DNA of 12,889 nt, from the NCBI GenBank assembly GCA_021159105.1, contig JAGGSM010000066.1, positions 1-12,889 of the forward strand, read 5' to 3'. The notes beneath the pieces are model-generated. The model made no database searches, was not told where the DNA came from, and saw nothing but the letters and a program-made list of their open reading frames with translations. The number at the start of each line of letters is the position of its first letter. Positions within the stretch are counted from its first letter, which is position 1. Below, in pieces: positions 3,963 to 10,504 of the stretch. The position numbers and the translations under genes were made by a program. This stretch comes from Candidatus Bipolaricaulota bacterium (GTDB taxonomy: Bacteria; Bipolaricaulota; Bipolaricaulia; UBA7950; UBA9294).

Positions 3963-6869
3963 ATGATGACGCGATCACAATTCCGGTGGGGCCTTGCGCT
4001 GTTGCTCTGCTCGGTTGCCTTGTTCTATGTTTCGGCCTCTGCCGCGGTGCAGGTGAGTGTTCTCTCATCTCTTAAGAAGGTTGCCCCCGGCGAGTTCGCC
4101 ACGCACGTTTTCTCCATCACGAATGACAGCGCCAGCGCTGATACGTTCGACCTTGTCTTCACCATCCCTCCTGGTTGGGGGATCCTCGGAGCGCCGACGA
4201 CCCTGTCGCTGGAGGCGGGGGAGGAGAGCACGCTCTTCGTCACGGTGACGGTCCCGCCAGGAGCCACTGCTGGCGACTACAGCGTTACCTTGATCGCAAC
4301 ATCGCAGGCCGATCCAACACAGACCGCGACCGCGAGCGGGGAGATGACGGTCACGCCGGTGAACGAGATCGATGTGATCATGCCCAATTCCCAGAGCGTC
4401 ACCGCCGGGGGGACTGTTACCTACGATGTCATCGTAGTGAACCGGGGAAACGCGCAGGATACGATGGACATTACAGCTCAGTCGAGTGATGGCTATCCGG
4501 TGACGCTTTCCGTCTCCACTCTCAGCCTCGCCCCGCAGGAACGGGGCACTGTGAGCGTGACCGTGGCCGTGCCGAAGGACGCTGATTCCGGTCGCGATCT
4601 TCTCTCCTTCTCCGCAATATCCACCCTCTATGCCGGAGTGAAGAAGGAAGGAACACTATTTACGACGATCCTCCCGCCTCCACCGCAGGCGGTTGGGGGG
4701 ACATTGATGCAGGAACTGCCAGCACGTCTGCGTTTCTCACTTGGGCAGAATGTGTTCACTCAAGCGCTGAGCAGTAGCTTGACGTTCTCGGTCTCCGGCG
4801 GGGTTCTCGATGGCTACTTCTCGAGTTACCTGCGCTTCTCATCCCTGTTCGGGCCGAACCCGCTCGACCTGGGGTCGTTCTACGTCTCCTACCGGCTGCA
4901 GCCTTCGACGTACAAGCTCGGTGATGTCTCGCAGAAGATCACTGACCTGCTGAGCGTATACGGCCGCGGGGGGAGCTTGCTTGTCGATGCGGACTACTAC
5001 CGGCTCGTGTTCATCGCTGCAGGATCGACGGATGAGATGAGAGGGGGGATTGGGCTGGCAGTCGGGCCATCGGTCGCCCGCGTTGGAATTGCGCACATGG
5101 AGAAACGCAGCGAAACATCGACAAAGATCGTTTGGAGCTTGACCGGGAGCGCACAGCCGCTCGACGATTGGACGATGCGCATGGAGGGCGCCCTCGGCAT
5201 GGACGGGAACCTCTCCAGTCGAGCCTTCTTTTTCGACACGAGGATCGATACGACACCGTACTACTTAGACGGCCAGGTATTCTCAGTCGGTTCGTACTTC
5301 CCTGGCTCGCGTAAGGATTCGGCCGGGATCTACCTATCGCAGCGCCTGCGGCAGAATGACTTCTCCCTGTCCGTGTCAATGAGCCACGATTGGGACAACC
5401 TGAGCAGCGACCCCTCCTTCGCCAGGACGATCGAGGACGAGCTGGGAGTGAACGTGTCCGCCGTCCCTCTGACAGACGGGCCCACGCTCAACTCGACAGT
5501 GGAGTTCACCTGGACGAGGGACCCAAGCCTTGTCAGCGAGAACAACGTGCGGCGGATGATGTACGTTGAGCTCGGGAAGTCGGACGGAGACTTTCCTTAC
5601 TCCTTCTCCGGGAAGCTGTACGATCAGCTCGACCTCGCAGCTGAGACATCCTATCGCACGCTCACATTCAGTGAGGGGGTCGGTCTCTCGATTGAAGACA
5701 TCGACCTGTTTCTCACCCTCACTCACACGAAGAACCTGGACATGGTGAGCGCGACCACCCTCTCCGGAGGGACAACGGTTGACCTCCGATTCCGCGCCAA
5801 CAGCTCGTTGCACTCGGCCTCAATCAGCTTCGGGAACGATGAGGACGACTTCGACGTCAGGGCGAGCGTTGACGTGGAATTGCTCGACAACCTTGATCTG
5901 GACTTGGATACCACGATCGGCTGGGATCGAACCGACGCGACGCCGGCCACGTTCAGCTGGACGATGACGTTCAGCTGGCAATTCGATCTGCCGCTCCCCT
6001 TCCTCGTCACCAAGGGAAGGATCGCTGGGCATGTGTTCATCGACAACAACGGCAACGGCACCCTTGACGAACAGGACACCCCGGTGGCGGGCGCGGTGGT
6101 CTCCGCGCAGCGAAGCGAGGTCTCAACAGATGCTGATGGGTGGTTCCGCTTCCCGCCCTTCGAGTCGGGCGAGTATGCGATCGATGTCAGCCACCTGCCC
6201 CTGAACGCGCGCCTCATGAAGGCTCCCAGCGTTACGCTGGACGCAGGAAAGACAGTCGACATAGACATCCCGCTTGCGCCCGTGACAATCATCAGCGGCG
6301 TGCTGTTCAACGATGCTGACAAGAACGGGCTGAAGGGTGATGAAGAGGGAGGATTCGCCCAGGTGAGGATTCTGCTGACCGATGACCAAGGAAGCGCGGT
6401 CGATACATACACAGACGCGCAGGGAAGGTTCGCGTTCACGGATGTCATGCCTGGAGAGTACACCCTCTCCGTGGACAGCGTGACCCTGCCGGATCGGTTC
6501 ATCTTCACCACGGATGAGGCTGAAGTGATCGATGTCGCCGCCGGGACTCCTCCCGCGGTCCAGCTCGGGGGGTACATCAAGCCCAAAGAGGTCGTTATCA
6601 CCTTCCAGCCGCCGACCGCGGACTTCTACTTCACCCCCGATAGCCCGCAGGCAGGGGAGACGGTCACATTCGACGCCTCTGACTCCTTCGACTTCGACGG
6701 GGAAGTGGTCTCATACGAGTGGGACTTCGATGACGACGGCAAGACCGATGCAACAGGCGTAACAGCCAAGACGAGCTTCCCAAATGCCGGATCCTACGAC
6801 GTAACACTCACGATCACCGACAACGACGGAAACACTGATTCAATAACCTATACTGTCGATGTGAAGTAA
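3963..6869 (+). CDS. Large exported multidomain protein: NEW3-like domains, usher-like beta-barrel region, SdrB-like domains, PKD
   Basis: This 968-residue protein has no name I recognise. Residues 1-27 are a Sec signal peptide (RWGLALLLCSVALFYVSASA). Two Ig-like domains of NEW3 type follow at about 28-132 and 136-237 (PGWGILGAP, VTVPPGATAGDYSV; VVNRGNAQDT, VAVPKDADSG). A proline linker (238-241) leads to about 430 residues (249-681) of alternating-hydrophobicity strands rich in Tyr/Phe/Ser and turn Gly/Asp, ending SWTMTFSWQFDLPLPF. I read this as a transmembrane beta-barrel. The motif YKLGDVSQKITDLLSVYGRG (317-336) recalls fimbrial usher-like proteins. Two SdrB/Cna-B-like domains follow: GHVFIDNNGNGTLDEQD at about 689 with GEYAIDV, and GVLFNDADKNGLKGDE at about 779 with GEYTLSV. 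A PKD domain (881-968; FDFDGEVVSYEWDFDDDG) ends the protein. The start is uncertain: the ATG at 3963 or 3966 puts the signal peptide at the N-terminus but lacks an SD. It is probably an outer-membrane surface or secretion protein. Confidence 0.75.
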   Translation: MMTRSQFRWGLALLLCSVALFYVSASAAVQVSVLSSLKKVAPGEFATHVFSITNDSASADTFDLVFTIPPGWGILGAPTTLSLEAGEESTLFVTVTVPPGATAGDYSVTLIATSQADPTQTATASGEMTVTPVNEIDVIMPNSQSVTAGGTVTYDVIVVNRGNAQDTMDITAQSSDGYPVTLSVSTLSLAPQERGTVSVTVAVPKDADSGRDLLSFSAISTLYAGVKKEGTLFTTILPPPPQAVGGTLMQELPARLRFSLGQNVFTQALSSSLTFSVSGGVLDGYFSSYLRFSSLFGPNPLDLGSFYVSYRLQPSTYKLGDVSQKITDLLSVYGRGGSLLVDADYYRLVFIAAGSTDEMRGGIGLAVGPSVARVGIAHMEKRSETSTKIVWSLTGSAQPLDDWTMRMEGALGMDGNLSSRAFFFDTRIDTTPYYLDGQVFSVGSYFPGSRKDSAGIYLSQRLRQNDFSLSVSMSHDWDNLSSDPSFARTIEDELGVNVSAVPLTDGPTLNSTVEFTWTRDPSLVSENNVRRMMYVELGKSDGDFPYSFSGKLYDQLDLAAETSYRTLTFSEGVGLSIEDIDLFLTLTHTKNLDMVSATTLSGGTTVDLRFRANSSLHSASISFGNDEDDFDVRASVDVELLDNLDLDLDTTIGWDRTDATPATFSWTMTFSWQFDLPLPFLVTKGRIAGHVFIDNNGNGTLDEQDTPVAGAVVSAQRSEVSTDADGWFRFPPFESGEYAIDVSHLPLNARLMKAPSVTLDAGKTVDIDIPLAPVTIISGVLFNDADKNGLKGDEEGGFAQVRILLTDDQGSAVDTYTDAQGRFAFTDVMPGEYTLSVDSVTLPDRFIFTTDEAEVIDVAAGTPPAVQLGGYIKPKEVVITFQPPTADFYFTPDSPQAGETVTFDASDSFDFDGEVVSYEWDFDDDGKTDATGVTAKTSFPNAGSYDVTLTITDNDGNTDSITYTVDVK

Positions 6870-6947
6870 AGAGATTTGGCTCTTTGGCATTTCGAGTGAG
6901 CATTGAATCAAATTTCCGTTCGCGTAGGACGTATGTCAAGAAGAAGT

Positions 6948-7102
6948 CACCACGAAGAGCGCAAAGGACACGAAGAACAGACTGAGATAACCCATCGAAT
7001 GCGACAATGGGCTGTGCGATGTCCCCCTGAGGTGGTGTCGTAGACTATGCCAGCTACTGAACCACCAGGCTGTTCTTGCCTTTCTTCGTGCTCTTCGTGG
7101 TG
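6948..7102. repeat. Nested inverted-repeat element built from degenerate 9-nt CACGAAGAN units
   Basis: Two 33-nt arms (6948-6980 and 7070-7102) are inverted copies, matching at 26 of 33 positions by my count, with 13 and 8 identical bases at their outer and inner ends. Each arm is about three 9-nt units: CACGAAGAG, CGCAAAGGA, CACGAAGAA on the left; CACGAAGAG, CACGAAGAA, AGGCAAGAA on the right, read inverted. Between them lies a hairpin at 7026-7069. No open reading frame of note, no transposase and no target-site duplication are visible. It lies between the convergent 3' ends of the large surface-protein gene and hypB. Related 'CACGAAG' repeats occur between genes in many environmental bacteria as far as I recall, but I could not check this. 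Confidence 0.65.
7026..7069. other. Stable hairpin inside the inverted-repeat element
   Basis: CCTG-a-GGTGGT (7026-7036, one bulged A) pairs with ACCACCAGG (7061-7069). A symmetric 3x3 internal loop (GTC/TGA) follows, then GTAG (7040-7043) pairs with CTAC (7054-7057) around a 10-nt loop. The right outer arm of the larger element begins at the next base. There is no U-tract, so it does not look like an intrinsic terminator. Confidence 0.5.
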
Positions 7103-7110
7103 GAGCGGTC

Positions 7111-7131
7111 TTCTATCGGATAGCGATAGAA
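7111..7131 (-). terminator. Hairpin just after hypB, possible 3'-end structure
   Basis: TTCTATCG (7111-7118) and CGATAGAA (7124-7131) form a perfect 8-bp stem with a 5-nt loop, starting 4 nt beyond the hypB stop codon. No T-run follows on the minus strand, so this is not a canonical rho-independent terminator. It could mark or protect the 3' end of the hyp transcript. Confidence 0.35.
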
Positions 7132-7135
7132 CGGG

Positions 7136-7798
7136 TCAGGCGCGCTGCTCGCTTCTGATCTGCTCGCTGAGCCAAGACACCCATCGATCGATCCCTTCTC
7201 CCGTCTTGCAAGAGACAGGGAAGATGATCGCCCCTTCCCGCAGGCCGTTGACCGCGGAGTAGAACTTGTCACGATCGAAGTCCACATATGGCTGCAGATC
7301 GATCTTGTTCAGCACCACTGCATCGGACTCGGAGAACATCACAGGGTACTTGTGCGGTTTATCGTGCCCCTCGGGGACGCTCGCTACCAGCACCTTCCTG
7401 TGCTCGCCCAGGGCGAACGAGGCGGGGCAGATGAGGTTTCCCACGTTCTCGATGAGCAGGACGTCCAGGTCGTCAACCGGAAGGTTAGCGAGGGCGTTGG
7501 AAAGCATCGTCGCGTCCAGGTGGCACGCGCCGCCGGTGTTGATCTGAACGACAGGGATTCCTTCTTTACTCACGGTCTCCGCGTCGATCGCTGAGCTCAC
7601 GTCCCCCTCGACGACCCCGATGCGGAACTCTTCTCGCAGTGCTTTGATCGTCGCCATGAGCAGGCTCGTCTTTCCCGCTCCCGGAGACGCGGTGAAGTTG
7701 ATAGCGACGATCTTGTTCTTCTCAAGCAGTCCGCGATTCTCCTCCGCCCGCTGATCGTTGGCGCCTAAAATAGGCTTCAAAACCTTTATTTCCATCAT
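7136..7798 (-). CDS. hypB: Hydrogenase nickel-insertion GTPase HypB
   Basis: A 220-residue SIMIBI-class GTPase that works with HypA to deliver Ni2+ to the [NiFe]-hydrogenase large subunit precursor. Visible motifs are the P-loop TASPGAGKTS (36-45), EGDVSSAIDAE (64-74), the metal-site GGACHLDA (89-96; Cys92, His93), IENVGNLICPA (116-126; Cys124), VPEGHDKPHKYP (141-152) and the guanine-specificity NKID (164-167). The N-terminal CxxCGC high-affinity nickel motif of E. coli HypB and the His-rich stretch of other homologues are both absent, so it is a minimal HypB. It is the last gene of the hyp operon and overlaps hypA by 4 nt (ATGA). Two tandem ATGs open the frame. GAGGT lies 3 nt before the first and 6 nt before the second (7795), so the second may be the real start. 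Confidence 0.96.
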   Translation of the reverse strand: MMEIKVLKPILGANDQRAEENRGLLEKNKIVAINFTASPGAGKTSLLMATIKALREEFRIGVVEGDVSSAIDAETVSKEGIPVVQINTGGACHLDATMLSNALANLPVDDLDVLLIENVGNLICPASFALGEHRKVLVASVPEGHDKPHKYPVMFSESDAVVLNKIDLQPYVDFDRDKFYSAVNGLREGAIIFPVSCKTGEGIDRWVSWLSEQIRSEQRA

Positions 7799-8136
7799 AT
7801 CACCTCGATGCTTTCTAGATACAGCTCTTTACCCGCTTTGATATCGATGTTGAGCGATCCGCACTGCGGGCAGGCCCAAACGAAGTCCTTCACCTCAAAC
7901 TCATGGCCACAATCTCGACAGCGCCCGGCGGCCGGAATCCTTCTAAATGACAGCACCGCCCCTTCGGCGATCGTGCTCTTGCTGATCTCATTGAAGTAGA
8001 ACGAGACGGATTCGTTGACGATACCCGTCATCTCGCCGATGACCAGCTTGACGTGCTTCACCTTAGTGGCGTTGCTCTTCTCCGCCTCGGAAACGACGAG
8101 GTTCAGTATCTCTTCTGTCACCGCTAGTTCGTGCAT
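7795..8136 (-). CDS. hypA: Hydrogenase nickel metallochaperone HypA
   Basis: A 113-residue HypA of standard length. It binds nickel through the N-terminal MHE (Met1, His2, Glu3) and carries a structural zinc site from two CxxC pairs, C73RDC76 and C89PQC92. It forms a complex with HypB to insert nickel into the hydrogenase precursor. The ATG at 8136 lies 1 nt after the hypE stop (TGATATG), so translation is coupled; GAGGA inside the hypE 3' end can serve as SD. The 3' end overlaps the hypB start. All nickel-binding and zinc-binding residues expected for the family are present. Confidence 0.96.
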   Translation of the reverse strand: MHELAVTEEILNLVVSEAEKSNATKVKHVKLVIGEMTGIVNESVSFYFNEISKSTIAEGAVLSFRRIPAAGRCRDCGHEFEVKDFVWACPQCGSLNIDIKAGKELYLESIEVI

Positions 8137-8137
8137 A

Positions 8138-9142
8138 TCAGCAGATCCTCGGCAGAAGGTCGCCCACGAGCATGTCGATCAATCGCGATGCCCCCAGGAC
8201 CGTCTTCATGACGACGCAGGGATTCTCGGTCTGTTCCACCTGCCCGATGATTGTGGCCTGCGCTCCGTACTTGTTTTTCCGCATCGCGGCGATCACACTT
8301 TCTGCATCCTCAGGGGCGACGAACGCGACCAGCTTTCCCTCGTTGGCCACGTACAGCGGGTCGAAACCGAGCATCTCGCATGCTCCGAGGACTTCGTCCC
8401 GTACTGGGATCTTCTCCTCCTCGATCATGATCTTCACCCCTGACTGATCGCTCAGCTCGTTAAGCGTTGTTGCCAACCCTCCGCGGGTCGGGTCACGCAG
8501 GGCATGAATCCGCGCCCCTGTTGCGATCATGTCGGCCACCAGTCCGCTCAAGGGGGCGCAGTCGCTCTCAAGCTCGGTGGAGAAGTGCAGTCCCTCGCGC
8601 TTGCTCATGATGGCAATACCGTGGTCGCCGATCGACCCCGACAGGATCACCTTGTCACCGGGGGCGATGTTCGCTCCGGAGATGTTCGCTCCCGATGGAA
8701 TCTTCCCGATTCCCGCGGTGTTGATGTACAGCTTGTCGACGTTGCCGCGGTTGACGACCTTGGTATCCCCGGTGACGATCTGCACGCCCGCCTCCCGTGC
8801 CGTATTGCGGATAGAGGACAGAATGCGTTTGAGATCTGATATCGGGAATCCCTCTTCGATGATGAACGACAGCGAAAGATACAGTGGATCAGCCCCCGAC
8901 ATCGCCAGGTCGTTTGTTGTACCACAGACAGCGAGTTTGCCGATGTCTCCTCCCGGGAAGAATATGGGGCTGACAACGTAGCTGTCCGTGGTGAAGGCCG
9001 TGCGTCCGCTCAGATCGAGAACGGCGGAGTCGTCCATGCGGGCGAGCACCCGGTTGGAGAGATCTGAGAGGATGACTTCCTCGATCAACCTGTGCGCCAT
9101 CTTTCCGCCGCTTCCGTGGGCAAGCAGGATCGTATCACTCAT
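8138..9142 (-). CDS. hypE: Hydrogenase maturation protein HypE (thiocarboxamide/cyanide synthesis)
   Basis: A 334-residue HypE of the PurM/AIR-synthase fold. It uses ATP to dehydrate the carbamoyl group that HypF places on its C-terminal cysteine, giving the thiocyanate that donates the CN ligands of the Fe(CN)2CO site. The glycine-rich N-terminal HGSGGKMAHRLIEE (9-22), ARMDDSAVLDL (34-44), GGDIGKLAVCGTTNDLAMSG (64-83) and ALRDPTRGGLATTLNE are all present. The protein ends in PRIC, with the catalytic Cys334 as last residue. The ATG at 9142 has GGAGG 5 nt upstream and overlaps the 3' end of hypD by 8 nt. The open frame extends upstream into hypD, but those residues do not resemble HypE. Confidence 0.97.
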   Translation of the reverse strand: MSDTILLAHGSGGKMAHRLIEEVILSDLSNRVLARMDDSAVLDLSGRTAFTTDSYVVSPIFFPGGDIGKLAVCGTTNDLAMSGADPLYLSLSFIIEEGFPISDLKRILSSIRNTAREAGVQIVTGDTKVVNRGNVDKLYINTAGIGKIPSGANISGANIAPGDKVILSGSIGDHGIAIMSKREGLHFSTELESDCAPLSGLVADMIATGARIHALRDPTRGGLATTLNELSDQSGVKIMIEEEKIPVRDEVLGACEMLGFDPLYVANEGKLVAFVAPEDAESVIAAMRKNKYGAQATIIGQVEQTENPCVVMKTVLGASRLIDMLVGDLLPRIC

Positions 9143-10226
9143 TCTTCCCTCCATACAGGTAGTAGGTGAAGCAGCTCCCCTCGGAAGAGACCATGCAGGC
9201 CCCGACCGGGTTCTCCGGATGGCACACCTTACCAAACAGCGGGCAATCGAGCGGGGTGCTCACTCCGCGCAGCACCTCACCGCAGATACAGCCCGCAGGC
9301 TCGCGGGTCGGCCCGGGATCGATGTCGAATATTTCTTCAGCATCGAACATGCTGTATTCGGGCCGCAGTTTCAACCCACTCGCGGGGATCGTCCCCATTC
9401 CGCGCCACTGCGCAGGGCATGGCTCAAAGACCATATCCACCAGCTTCTGGGCGACTGTGTTCCCCTCCCGCTGTACCCCGCGGCTGTAGGCGATCTCCAC
9501 CCGCGCTTCCTTCTTCTCCACCTGCGTCACCAGCATGTCCACGCACTGGAGGATGTCGAGCGGCTCAAAACCGGCGACGACGCACGGGATGCCGTAGTCG
9601 CGGGCGATGAACTCCCATGCCTGCGAACCGGTGATGATCGAGACGTGCCCCGGGCAGATGAGCCCGTCCAATGCGACATCTCCAGAGTCGAGCAGGGCCT
9701 TCATCGCCGGAGGGCTGAGCTTGTGCCAGGAGAGGACGGAGAAATTGGTCAGGGACTCCTGCTTTGCCTGCAGTATGGCGGCGGCGATGGTGGGAGTCGT
9801 TGTTTCAAAGCCTATTCCTAGAAGAACCACCTGCTTAGCGGGGTTGTCCGCGGCGATCTTGAGCGCATCCATCGCTGAGTAGATAACGCGCACATCCGCC
9901 CCCTCCGCGCGCACCGCCTGCAGGCTGGTGTAGCTTCCCGGCACCCGCAGCACATCGCCGAAGCTGGTCATGATCACGTTTGGGATGCGCGCCAGGGCGA
10001 TCGCCTTATCCAGGTCGACGTTTGCCGTAACGCAGATCGGGCAGCCCGGCCCGGAGAGTGTCGTCACCGTCTCTGGCAACACCTGCCTAATGCCGTAACG
10101 GAAGATGGCCACGGTGTGGCTACCGCAGAATTCCATGAACTTCACCGGCGTGCGTGATGAGCGCTCGATCTTGGCGATGAGACCACGGGCGAGCCGGTTG
10201 TCGCGAAACTCGGAGGCGTACTTCAT
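9135..10226 (-). CDS. hypD: Hydrogenase maturation Fe-S protein HypD
   Basis: A 363-residue HypD, the scaffold on which, with HypC, the Fe(CN)2CO moiety is assembled. Conserved elements are EFCGSH (32-37; Cys34, His37), GPGCPICV (59-66; Cys62, Cys65), TSFGDVLRVPGS (87-98), GFETTTP (139-145), CPGHVS (191-196) and the cysteine-rich C-terminal part. There CICGEVLRG, CPLFGKVCHP, ACMVSSEGSC contribute Cys313, 315, 328, 335, 344 and 352, which include the [4Fe-4S] ligands. The ATG at 10226 gives family-normal length, with GGAG 8 nt upstream. An upstream ATG at 10304 would add 26 non-conserved residues that overlap the hypC 3' end. The 40-nt gap to hypC is the largest within the operon. The 3' end overlaps hypE. 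Confidence 0.96.
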   Translation of the reverse strand: MKYASEFRDNRLARGLIAKIERSSRTPVKFMEFCGSHTVAIFRYGIRQVLPETVTTLSGPGCPICVTANVDLDKAIALARIPNVIMTSFGDVLRVPGSYTSLQAVRAEGADVRVIYSAMDALKIAADNPAKQVVLLGIGFETTTPTIAAAILQAKQESLTNFSVLSWHKLSPPAMKALLDSGDVALDGLICPGHVSIITGSQAWEFIARDYGIPCVVAGFEPLDILQCVDMLVTQVEKKEARVEIAYSRGVQREGNTVAQKLVDMVFEPCPAQWRGMGTIPASGLKLRPEYSMFDAEEIFDIDPGPTREPAGCICGEVLRGVSTPLDCPLFGKVCHPENPVGACMVSSEGSCFTYYLYGGKNE

Positions 10227-10266
10227 GGCCTGACTCCGGCTGAGGCGGCTTGCAGTACTGGAGGGA

Positions 10267-10497
10267 TCAATTCTCCTCCTGTGCCACGCGCGCAATCGCT
10301 TCAAACAGCTCCAACGTCTCTTTTGCTTCCTGCTGATCGAGGGTGTTGATCGCGTAGCCGGTGTGAACGATGACGTAGTCTCCGACCTTGGCCTGCGGGC
10401 AGAGCTGCAGGTTGGCCGTCTGGGTGATCCCGCCGATCTCCACTTGCGCTAGAGATCCATCGATCGATTTGATCAGTCCCGGAATTGCTACACACAT
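10267..10497 (-). CDS. hypC: Hydrogenase maturation chaperone HypC
   Basis: A 76-residue HypC/HybG-type chaperone. It starts MCVAIPG; Cys2, exposed when Met1 is removed, holds the iron of the Fe(CN)2CO precursor with HypD and then with the hydrogenase large subunit. QVEIGG (18-23) and VGDYVIVHTGYAINTLD (38-54) complete the family's OB-like fold; His45 is the conserved histidine. The ATG at 10497 is 7 nt after the hypF stop. An AGGAGG that forms the last codons of hypF acts as SD at a long (11-nt) spacing. An ATG overlapping the hypF stop (10508) is in another frame and stops after six codons, so it is not the start. Confidence 0.96.
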   Translation of the reverse strand: MCVAIPGLIKSIDGSLAQVEIGGITQTANLQLCPQAKVGDYVIVHTGYAINTLDQQEAKETLELFEAIARVAQEEN

Positions 10498-10504
10498 TTT
10501 CTAT

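Noticed and set aside
3958..3966. Three-codon upstream frame (ATG TTA TGA) overlapping the barrel-gene start
   Set aside because: No SD and no leader-peptide features; expected by chance.
5723..6601. Long open frame on the minus strand (292 codons) within the barrel-protein gene
   Set aside because: Low-complexity Ser/Arg-rich translation with no motifs, opposite a gene with clear signal peptide and domains; a shadow frame.
6868..6885. Hairpin AAAGAG...CTCTTT overlapping the stop codon of the barrel-protein gene
   Set aside because: Six A/T-rich pairs and no T-tract; not convincing as a terminator.
6948..7102. CRISPR-like array in the spacer before hypB
   Set aside because: The units are 9 nt, degenerate and inverted between arms, with no regular repeat-spacer pattern and no cas genes.
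8988..9821. Long open frame on the plus strand opposite hypE and hypD (277 codons)
   Set aside because: It lies antisense to two strongly conserved genes, has no family resemblance, and is explained by codon bias of the minus-strand genes.
10227..10304. N-terminal extension of HypD from the ATG at 10304
   Set aside because: It overlaps hypC and adds Arg/Ser-rich residues not typical of HypD; 363 residues from 10226 matches the family.
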